A stretch of 64,000 nt of DNA from Strongylocentrotus droebachiensis. Lineage: Eukaryota > Echinodermata > Echinoidea > Camarodonta > Strongylocentrotidae. Below are positions 25,029 to 34,816 of this stretch, in pieces. The stretch spans positions 186,001 through 250,000 of the forward strand of contig JAVYIG010000309.1 in assembly GCA_035222895.1 (NCBI GenBank). Direction: 5' to 3'. The translations under genes and the position numbers were made by a program. The stretch's first letter is position 1. Every line of letters begins with the position of its first letter. Under the pieces are notes generated by a model, which saw only the letters and a program-made list of their open reading frames with translations, was not told the DNA's origin and did no database searches.

Positions 25029-26300
25029 CAGCAACAGGGCCAGACGGAATCTCTGCCAGAATGTTGAAGGAAACCGCCGATCGGATTTCCCCTGCGATCA
25101 CCCTGCTTTTCCAAGCCTCCCTTCATCAAGGATGCGTTCCATCGATGTGGAAGAAGGCACTTGTAGTTCCCATCTACAAGAAGGGCTGCAAGTCATCCCC
25201 GGTTAACTACAGGCCGATTTCACTGACTGCGATCATATGCAAGCTGTGTGAGCATGTTGTTCACTGTGCAGTTATCCACCACCTCATCCATCATGACATT
25301 CTATCTGAAAATCAGCATGGCTTTCGGAAGCGCCGTTCTTGTGAGACACAACTGATCCTCACCATCCAAGACCTTGCTAGAGGACTGGAAGACAAGGGTC
25401 AGTATGATGTAATCCTACTAGACTTTGCTAAGGCCTTTGACAAGGTCTCTCACAAACGACTCCTTCTCAAAGCCAAACATTGTGGTATACACGGCCTTAC
25501 TCTTCAGTGGATCGAGAACTTCCTGACTGGCCGTACCCAACAAGTCATACTGGAGGGCCAACTCAGCTCTGAAGCCAAGGTCACATCTGTCGTACCCCAG
25601 GGTAGCGTCCTAGGTGCATTGTTATTTTTTGATCTACATCAATGACCTACAAGATTGCATTAGGCATTCAACCACATGCCTTTATGCTGACGACTGTCTG
25701 CTCTACAAACCAATCAGACCGACCCAGGACTGTGACAAACTGCAAGAAGATCTAGACAGGCTCCAGGACTTGGAGAAGACGTGGAAGATAGAATTCCATC
25801 CCTCCAAATGCCAGGTCTTGCGAGTGACCAACACGAAGAAGCCACTCCTAGGCCAATACACCATCCATGGTCATCAGCTGGAGCAGGTCAACTCAGCCAA
25901 GTACCTCGGGGTCCACATTGATCAGAAGCTGAACTTCAATGCCCATGTAGATGCCACAGTCAAGAAGGCAAACTCTGTCTGTGCCTTCCTGCGCCGTAAC
26001 TTTCGACACTGCAACCAAAAGATCAAGGAGGCTACGTATGTCACATACACTAGGCCCATAGTGGAGTATGCTGCAACAGCATGGGATCCACACACCCAAA
26101 GAAACATCAACAAGGTCGAAATTGTTCAACGCAGGAGTGCGCGGTACGTCTGTGGCGACTACGATCGTACCAGCAGTGTTACATCTATGACGAACAAACT
26201 AAAATGGCCCTCGCTAGTTAGTGGACGTCTGCAAAGCCGTCTTGCAATGCTGTATCGCATCCGCTTTGGTCTTGTTGACGTTGAATGGCAACAAGGCCTT
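25029..26300 (+). pseudogene. CR1/Jockey-like LINE reverse transcriptase fragment
   Basis: It begins at the GPDGISARMLKE block and continues with NYRPISLT, ENQHGFRKRRSCETQLI, LLDFAKAFDKVSH, VPQGSVLGALLF and YADDC (near 25685). After that come the thumb motifs KYLGVHID and YAATAWDPHTQRN. There is one frameshift near 25620-25630, at a run of T. Both ends are truncated: endonuclease is absent, and similarity to the family fades near 26300. A reverse transcriptase of a dead retrotransposon, same strand as the LINE to its left. Confidence 0.87.
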
Positions 26301-28049
26301 GAAGCAGCACTTTTCTTGGAAGAAATATAAATGTAAATGGTAGATACTTTTGCAAAATGGTTGAGACATTAAGAAGCATAACTTCTAATTCTTATTTTTA
26401 TCCACAGGTTGCCAGATAATCAACCATAAACATTTGCACCTTACATCCAATGATTGATAAATGCATCATATTCTAATATGGATGCTCATTTGTTTTCATG
26501 ATTTTCTTTCTACTTTGCAAATTAGTGTCATCAAGATGTATTTGGTATAAATGCATAGGTCCTTATTTTAATCAGAAAGCATTCCTAGCAAACTGTTAAG
26601 AACCACTCTAATTTTCTGAACACTAGGTGAGCCTTGTCATTTTGCTTAAGTTTAAAACAAAGTTTTGGAATGTTGATGATATTTGAAAAAGCATCCCCGG
26701 TTAAACAGCAGGAAAAGTAGAATGATAACTATTTTTTCTCAGATGTTTAATCTTATAGTAATTTATGTGATCTTATCCTAGTTTATGGCGACTGGCTATG
26801 GAGGTCCCAATACTAACGGTTCCTTAACCATGGAAACAGGGAATCTGCTCAGTTCCATTAAAAAAAAAATCATTCTCAGAACAAAAAAATAAAGAATTAA
26901 TTACGCTTTGTGGAAGCCTATTTAAATTTAATGAACCTTATAATATTAAATTTTATGCAATTATGCAAATATATGTAAATATGTAACTATTTATAAATTA
27001 TATGCAAACCATTTGTAAATATAATGTAGACTCTGTGATAGTTTAATTTGCTAATAATTCTATCATCAAGTTATATTACCATAAGGACTCGGGTAAGACA
27101 CCAAGTAAATGTTCTCAATAATAGGCATTTTTAGCTATGAGTCAGATTATTCAGAGTTCTGGTGTTTCTTTGCCATTCTCTTGCCTAAATGTTAAATTTT
27201 CAATGTTTTATGTTATTTAAATATCTTAATAAATGCAATTTTTTCTGTGTTCAATGCAATAATGTAATAATTGTTAATTAATCTATAAATACAGTTATTG
27301 TTAGTATTATTGATCTAATTAATTGAATATTATTCAAATTGCAATAGTCTATTCAGTGTAGCTGCAGTTTGTACTTAACAACGGTATTCCAAAGTTTATT
27401 CTGAAATCTCATCATTTAGGCGAAATAAGATATATAGCTTTAATTCTATTTTTATTTTTAATATTCGCAATTACACTATAGAATTTTAATTTATCCAATA
27501 ATTCTAAGTAAGCCTATTGTAATATTGTAACTATGAAATCAGTATAACTGCATTTTTTTAATTAGTAATGATATTCAAAAATTCATGTATTCAATTGTGC
27601 AATACACCCTATTAGTAAGCTGTGGAATATGGAATTTGCAACTTGAATTGACACAGTGATTCTCATATCATTGTGTATGTTTTTGCTTTCAATCCATCAC
27701 GCTATATGACCGAAGCTTTTTTTTATATTTTTACATGGACGAATAAACAAATTGAATTGAAGTAAATGGTACAGTCAAGTTTGTTAACCAAAGAAAATGG
27801 TTAAAACACCAAACTTTAAGGAGAAGTCCACCCTGATTAGAAGTTGGTTTTAACAGAAGCAGAAAAATTAAAGAAACAGATCAGTGAAGGTTCGAGCAAA
27901 ATACAAGAAGAAATATTAAAGAAAATTATGAATTTTTGAAGTTGTAATCAAGCAAACATAAATTGGCAACACCGTGACGTATATTGTGAGCTACTCTAAA
28001 GAAAATATTTAATCATACATGCACCTTAATTATATAATCATTGCTCATA
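26301..28049. other. AT-rich loop sequence of the foldback element
   Basis: No gene is seen. Two landmarks stand out. A taaacaaattgaattgaa stretch near 27744 resembles the 3' end of a LINE. A MITE-like fragment lies at 27816-27990. Confidence 0.5.
27816..27990 (+). repeat. MITE-like fragment starting TTAAGGAGAAGTCCACC
   Basis: About 90 bases align with the reverse complement of 35395-35523: TTAA, a gaagt(c/g)ca(c/t)cctgat block, agttggtttt, agcagaa, gagaaaca and gaaggttcgagc-like sequence. A dispersed, diverged family is implied. Confidence 0.5.
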
Positions 28050-28960
28050 TGTTCCTTGACCCCTAAACATGAATAAGGGCACTAAAATCACTTTCTATAA
28101 GTATCAGATGAGAAATAGTTTTAAACATTTAAAAAGACTTTTAAAAAGGGTTAATTGTATGCAAATTTATGCAAATTAGGAGTCAAGGAGTAGTTGTAAG
28201 CTGCTGATAATGCTATTATCTTGTTTCTTGACCCCCAAAACATCGGTAAAGACACTTCGTTAAGCTTTCTATGTGTCTCAGATCTAGAGATATAGTTTTA
28301 AACATGAACAAATGGCAGCCATTTAGAATTTAAAAGGGGTTGATTATATGCAAATTTATGCAAATAAGGAGTCAAGGAGTAGTTCTAAGCTGCTTATAAT
28401 GCTATTATCTTGTTCCTTGACCCCCAAAACTTCGGTAAAGACACTTCGTTTAGCTTTCTATGTGTCTCAGATCTAGAGATATAGTTTTAAAAATGAAAAA
28501 ATGGCAGCCATTTAGAATTTAAAAGGGGTTAACGATATGCAAATTTATGCAAATTAGGAGTCAAGGAGTAGTTCTAAGCTGCTGATAATGCTATAATTAT
28601 GTTCCTTGACCCCCTAAACATGGATAAGGGCACTAAAATCAACTTTCTATAAGTATCAGATGAGAAATAGTTTTAAACATGCAACATGGCAGCCATTTTG
28701 ACTTTTAAAAGGGTTATTTATATGCAAATTTATGCAAATTAAGAGTGAAAGAGTAGTTGTAAGCTGCTTATAATGCTATTTTCATGTTCCTTGACCCCCA
28801 AAACATTGGTAAAGACACTACGTTTAGCTTTCTATGTGTATCAGATCTAGAGATATAGGCTAAAATAGGTTTTGTGTGTCTACCAGGGTCCGACATGGCG
28901 GCCATTTTGAATTTATGCAAATTAGGCACTGATCCACCACTACAATTTTTGTCAACTTTT
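28050..28960 (-). repeat. Right-arm tandem units, inverted copy of the left arm
   Basis: The reverse complement of the left-arm unit recurs, with tatgcaaatttatgcaaatt near 28158, 28345, 28535 and 28720. The outermost part (about 28860-29030) matches 22020-22190 in inverse orientation. Confidence 0.88.
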
Positions 28961-29689
28961 AGTATGTTATTTTTATGTTTTTTCCAGATAATATGCAAGT
29001 GGAATCGTTTCTGTTGCAATTAGTTCTAGGTTGACCCCTTTTTTTCATATCTTGACTGTACTAAACGTGCATGTGTACTCACAATCTTATAAACTGCTGC
29101 AAAGTTTTTTCTACTTCTAATTAGAGTAACACCAATGACAAATATGGCCGGCTTGATGTTATCTTGCAGTTCCCCTACCTGCTGCAATCTTCCGAGGATG
29201 GCGTGATCCACACATCGCTAGGCCCAGTCTAAATTTTTGCCGGGGGTATACAAAATCAGGGATTTCGCCATCTACGGCTTGCAGCAAGTACAAGGAGATC
29301 GTGTTGATGGAGATTGTTGAAATTAAAGCTGCTAGACTCTAGACTTAAATGGGAACTCATCTATATGAACGTGTACTTGCATAACCATGAGATGAAGAGG
29401 ATCAATTTGCATTTCCTTATCATTCTGACCCGTGCTATAACTGCACAGTAAACAGTACATACTGTACATCATCCATATATTATATACACACAGTTTCGAA
29501 AATAATATCGCTAGTGATATTCATTTGTCTCGCAATGTGGTCAATAAGGAATCTAAAAGATCACGACGTTTCGTATGCTACTGCGATACTTCGTCAGGTG
29601 ATAAAAACTACTGTAAGCAAGGGTCTTTTATACTCTACGGGAGGACCGTGCGGAGCGGTCCATAATTCGATCGATAATTGGAACAATAA

Positions 29690-29850
29690 CGCACAATGCC
29701 TATTGGTCGACGCACACGGTGATCGACCAATCACCAGGCCGCTGGATTCGGCCGCTGGTTCGGCTAATGCACCAGGCCTATTGGCCGACGCATACGGTAC
29801 TCAGCCAATCAACGGGCCGCTGGATCGGACCGTCTGCTGAATGGAATCGA
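29690..29850. repeat. Two imperfect direct repeats of about 70 bp, GC-rich
   Basis: The block cctattggtcgacgcacacgg...accaatcaccaggccgctgga recurs as cctattggccgacgcatacgg...agccaatcaacgggccgctgga. It is much richer in GC than its surroundings. The frames across it have no family match. Confidence 0.6.
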
Positions 29851-30067
29851 CCGGTGTTGGCTGGCAGGACGGCGAGCGTCATGGCGGCGTATCGTCCGCA
29901 TCCAAAATTCGGGGATATCGATCCCGTTGTCTATGTTGAAATTATTAGGATTGAGACGGATATTGATAGCTTCTTTAACCCTCCGTGTATACCAATACAC
30001 ACAGTTAACAACTAAATTAGTAATACTCTTACCAGGTTTTGTTCCTGATTTTACAAAAGCAGATTTG

Positions 30068-30161
30068 ACAAAAGACTTAACTCCGTTTCGTTAACAATCA
30101 GCCATGCATGAAGACTCTCGTCTACGGCTGATTGTCAACGAAACGGAGTTAAGTCTTTTGT
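30068..30161. repeat. 36 bp near-perfect inverted repeat with 22 bp loop
   Basis: The left arm at 30068-30103 (starting acaaaagacttaactccg) and the right arm at 30126-30161 (ending cggagttaagtcttttgt) pair at 35 of 36 positions around a 22-base spacer. It could be a small palindromic transposon relic or a transcribed hairpin. Confidence 0.85.
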
Positions 30162-33100
30162 TAATTTCGTTTATTGATACGGCAGGCAGCCAGTGAAAAC
30201 GAATTCGTTTAATACAATTATGGAAATGCAAGCACTACTTTAAACAAACAGAACTTTGTCATTCCTCGCTCATTTTTCCTGATTGAGGTGTCATATGAAA
30301 GGGCAGAAACTCAACTTTTTAGAAATGTGAATTTGTCTTCGAAATTCAGATACCGCACGCCAAATGTCTTTTTGGTTTCCTTCCTTCAAATTGCTTTTAA
30401 TCACTCATGCGTGAAATATGCATTATCTGAGTAGCATCTCATGAAAGAGGAGACTCTAAGCTTTCCAAGTATGTATCAATCATTAATTATAGTTGTGATT
30501 AAGTTATGATAGAACATCGATACTTCTCGGTTTCGTTTTTTCTGGGACGCACTGTATATCTAGAACAAATTATGAATTTTGCTGTCAATTTTTGAGTATG
30601 AGTCACCACATGACACCCGCTATCTGTGACATAAACTATACCTCGGCATGGGCGTTGAGTAGGGATACTCATAGTTCGATTAGTATACAGTAATTCTGGA
30701 AATATGTGATTATTATGTTTGATGTGACAAATGTCATATTTTCATTTTCAAATATTTGTGTCAGAATTAATATAGCACCTTTTGAGATGGCTGTAATGTT
30801 GTTATTTGGTACCGCAAGCCTCACATCTCATTTTATTGGGACATATTATACAAACTTTGCCTACTATGCTCTGCTATAAAGAGGAAATGCCTTGTCTTAC
30901 TCTTTGTCATGAAATGGTTGTGACAATATTGTTAGTTCGTGATAGATAACTATGATATCTTCTGCAAATCGTATTCATCAAGAGATCAAGGTCATAGAGA
31001 TTGATCTATAATGTTATGAAAAGATATAAATTAATCCATCAAGAATAAATCAAATTCTCACAATTAATTTTGTTAATAGCCTTATAGGCTAGATGAATAC
31101 CTCGGTCACACCGCCGACTCGACTCCATATCGATTTCAAACCAACCGGTTGTTGTTATGACTGGCATATCTCTGACGAATAAACATCAATGCCCGTGTCA
31201 CAGTTGAGTGATTTTAATTAATCACTGAAGTTCCTTCTAGGGAAGGCCTAACAAAGGAAGAAAAGAATAAGTAAGTTTCCCTCCTATTTTTCAAATTGTA
31301 TGCGATATCATACTTATTATGTTGACATCATTACCAAATTTAGATTCGGCGACAATATATCGAAAGAGAATATGTTCTTAGGTTATGCTTGATTGACTGT
31401 TATAAAAGCGACATCATATTTATTGTCTGAATTGGTTGAACGAGGTCAAATTATAATGAGTCAGAAAACGGAACAAAGTGTCTGAATATTCGGCTTCAAA
31501 ATTCGAACAATCAATACACCGGACTTGGTTTTGTGCGTCATAATTTTAACCACAATGCAAAACAAAAATACATTTTGTGATTTTGCATACACTTCCTATT
31601 AAACTATGGGGAATAGTAAATAATCGGATACCGAATGGATGGGTCATTCCACAGATTTAACATAGATTGTAAAGGGTATCGTATACGTGGATATAGTCTG
31701 GCTGTCTCTTTCCCTCAGTGTCCTCGACCCTCTGCATTTTGTCTCTAGTTGTTATAATTCCATTCCATCCAACCTCCTTTCATTTTCATTCTTATTCCCC
31801 CCCGTATCCCCCTTTCTGTTTTTCTTACTCCTTATCACCCATCCCTTTCTCATTCTCTCTCTCTCTCTCTCTCTCACCCTCCATCTCTTCAAAATCTTTC
31901 TAAAATTATATTTCCTACTGTTCTTCTCTCTCTCTCTCTGTCTCCTACTTCTCTCAACCCTCCCCTCTCTCTCTCCCTTTTGCCCCTCCACTCTCTACCT
32001 TTTTTTTTACACTCTTTCTAAGTTTATTTTTTTCCATGTTCTTCACTTTATCTCTCCACCCTCTCTCTTCTCCTTTCTCTTTATACTTCCTCTTCTTTCT
32101 CACTCACTCTCTCCCTCCTTTTAATCTGTAAACTCTTTCTAAGATAATATACTTCCCTTTTTCACTCTCTCTCTCTCTCTCTTTCTCATTCTCCCCTCCT
32201 TTTTCTCTCTTAATAAGACCCAATATTTTTTCTTTGACATACAGAGGTCAAGTGAAATTATAACTTCAAAAAATTTCCAAATCATCTCACCCTCACTTCC
32301 CCTTGTCTACTGACACGAAATCTTCATCGATATCAAAAAACATACCCGGGCACCTAGAACAAAATAATCATTATGTATCCGTCACCTTAAATTATGTATT
32401 TTTGGTAGCAGGAATTCTTGTTTCATTAATTACATGTCGACTTTGATCACTTGTCACTAGATACATACAACAGAAGAACAAAAGAAAACATAAAAACATA
32501 TTCTTCAGAGCATGTAGTATCTTCGTTTTAATTCTGAGTATAATTCTAGCCCAAACACCAAACCAACAATGTCAAAATCGAAAAGTTCCATGAATGAGTA
32601 TATCTATCCCTTATTCCCCTTACCGACGGCTACAATAAAAACCAAAATTAAAAAGCTGAATGTAAAGCATCAGATCAAGTTGTGCGATATTATAATCATG
32701 AATATTATTGAATCTAAAAAATGAAAATGTTTCTTCACACTTGAGTATCAAGTCTGACAGGAATGAGCGCTATACAAAAAAAACTACTATTAATATTACA
32801 ATTTTCACCACTATTGTTGTTAACATTATAGTTGTTATTATTACTATTATGAATATTATCATCTTTATCATCATCGTCATCATCATTAAATCTAGTGATG
32901 ATTTTCCAATTTGTTACACAAAAACTTGTTATGTATATTTTATGTTTCAATGTTGTATGTTAATATGTAATATGTAATATGTCTTCAGTGCATAGTTTAT
33001 GTTGTCCTGTAAAATTGTTCTTCAAATTAAAACATGTAACCTGTACTTATTTTTGTGTTCCCATTTGTGTTTGAGGAATATATGAATATACATGTCAAGA

Positions 33101-34153
33101 TAAAGTAAATTTGCAATTTGTAAATTGCAACAAACAGCAATTACTAGATATCATCCACCTAAAAATAGAAATACTGTCATTTTATTTGCTAATCCTTCAA
33201 CACATTTTAAAGCAATTTGAAGACAAAAGAGAGTACAAAATCATGACGAAGTCAAACGAATAAAAATATAGAATCATTAAAAGAGATCGTTTTAAGTACA
33301 TACATGCATCTATCACTTGAATATATATTGCCATATTAAACATTTCAGTTTGAAATTCAATCATAGAACAAAACTGCAGTTACTACAAAAAGGAGACAAA
33401 AAATTTGTCTTCGTATATGTGCTAAATCTCAGGGCCACCGACCCTTTTCAGGAGTTGTCAACAATTACAGGAATGTGGCACCATTCCTCACGACCATATC
33501 ATTAAATAATCTCTCGATAAAAATAAAGGATCACCAACACTAGGTATTAATATACAAAAAGAAAGCGCTAAACAGAAGGATTATTCCCCGGATTATTCAT
33601 AAAAGAGTCATTTCATCATTAGAGAAAAATAAAGCAAGCCATGCGCTTATTATTCGTTTAAGTTCATAACCACAAATTAACTTACTCCTAACAGGATATC
33701 CATTAGTCACTCATGGTCCAGGCATGTAGATAACGATTTCAGAATCCAGTATCAGTTATAACCAAGGAACTTGTTTTATCATATAAGTATTTCGTTTAAT
33801 GAAAGGATACAAAGGAAAGGGACTGTACTGACTCGCCTCGTTCATCCTGGTTATTGAACAAAATACCCTCTGGTTGAAATCTTCCATTAAACACGTCTTT
33901 CAAGTATTACAACAATAGGCTATTAAACGTGATTTTTTTTTGAGGATTATGTTTCCAATCAACGGGTTTAATTGTACTCCAGCATTATAGATACTTTTAA
34001 TAAATCTTTTACGCAAACAAAAAAAAATTTCATAAGGTAATTCTCTTTGTTATGGTAATCTCCATGACTGTCTTCAATAAATATTTCAAGTGTATTTTTT
34101 TTATGCAATTCGATTTTGTAAAAGACTTCAGAAAAATCGATTTGATTGACATT
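30162..34153. other. Downstream spacer of the adhesion GPCR gene
   Basis: No coding exon was recognised. It contains a pyrimidine-rich block with (CT)n runs at about 31780-32215, and AT-rich (ATT/ATC)n sequence near 32790-32890. It should contain the 3' untranslated region of the GPCR, but no convincing polyadenylation signal close to the stop was seen on the minus strand. Confidence 0.55.
31780..32215. repeat. Pyrimidine-rich microsatellite block
   Basis: Runs of CT, CTTT and TCCC dominate the plus strand. The Leu/Phe/Ser-rich open frame here is compositional. Confidence 0.8.
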
Positions 34154-34816
34154 CTATATGATACAAACTTCATAGGCTGGATCCACATCTTCCTTACCGT
34201 CAAAGGACTTCGTTGGATCACCGCCCTTCTCGATCTTGGAGAAATCAAGGTCAGTATATTCCTTACCAGAGGACGTCGGCTTCGTCCGATCACCGTCCTT
34301 CTTGCCCTGAGAGAAATCAAGGTCAGTATATTCCTTATTATCATCGAAGGACGGATTTTCATAATCATGGTCGTTTTCCGACGTCGACTTCGTCTTGGTC
34401 AAGGAGATTCCCTGACTCGTTCCTTGGTTCGCACGGGTGCTCGTTCTCGACGAGTCCTGCCCGCAACCGCAGACCTTGGCCCAGTACGCGCGCACTACTG
34501 GGTTCCTCGCGCAGTAGAGGATGAAGATGAAGAAGCCTTGGAGAGAGTTGAAGACAATGAAGAGAGTTTGGGTGACCTGACTTGTGGTGTCAATCAGGGT
34601 CAGGTAGCCCGTGACCCAGGTCAAGCCCAGCAGAAGGAGGACGCTGACCGCGTTCTTGATGCGCTCGATAGACGCCTTGCGGTTGGTTCCGGCTGCGTCG
34701 CTATTAGAGGCGACGTTGGCCGACTTGATCAAGCGGCGAACGACCAAGCTGAAGATGACGATGTTGGCAAGGAGGATGATCGCTATTGGGATGAGGAGTC
34801 CACCGACCGATGGCCA
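34154..34816 (-). CDS. aGPCR last exon: TM5-TM7 and cytoplasmic tail
   Basis: From WPSVGGLLIPIAIILLANIV (TM5) it runs through AVSVLLLLGLTWVTGYLTL (TM6) and IVFNSLQGFFIFILYC (TM7) to a stop at 34154. The tail holds two copies of KEYTDLDFS 24 residues apart and ends AYEVCII. The same frame is open upstream of 34816 to about 34868 and spells CLLSSCFLKKWPSVGG. The true acceptor may therefore lie further upstream and include the loop-2 Cys. Confidence 0.9.
   Translation of the reverse strand, partial: WPSVGGLLIPIAIILLANIVIFSLVVRRLIKSANVASNSDAAGTNRKASIERIKNAVSVLLLLGLTWVTGYLTLIDTTSQVTQTLFIVFNSLQGFFIFILYCARNPVVRAYWAKVCGCGQDSSRTSTRANQGTSQGISLTKTKSTSENDHDYENPSFDDNKEYTDLDFSQGKKDGDRTKPTSSGKEYTDLDFSKIEKGGDPTKSFDGKEDVDPAYEVCII

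Larger units (their letters stand above)
21961..29063. mobile_element. 7.1 kb foldback-type element with repetitive inverted arms
   Basis: The left arm (21961 to about 23145) and right arm (about 28050-29063) are inverted copies. The outermost match is TAGTACAGTCA against TGACTGTACTA, followed inward by a shared block with ctaattgcaacagaaa and then gttgacaaaaatt/aattgtcaac-type sequence. Each arm then runs into about five tandem units of roughly 187 bp. The flanks share AAC (or TA, if the ends are counted from GTACAGTC), so the target duplication is uncertain. The loop holds two LINE remnants and about 1.7 kb of unassigned AT-rich DNA. The architecture matches foldback elements such as the TU elements described in sea urchins; family membership is inferred. 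No transposase was recognised. Confidence 0.75.

Noticed and set aside
21961-29063. Polinton/Maverick interpretation of the long inverted repeats
   Set aside because: No polymerase, integrase, ATPase, protease or capsid frames were recognised in the loop, and the arms are tandem arrays. Foldback fits better.
31687-32124. 145-codon plus-strand frame
   Set aside because: It lies in a CT microsatellite block, and its composition explains the open frame.
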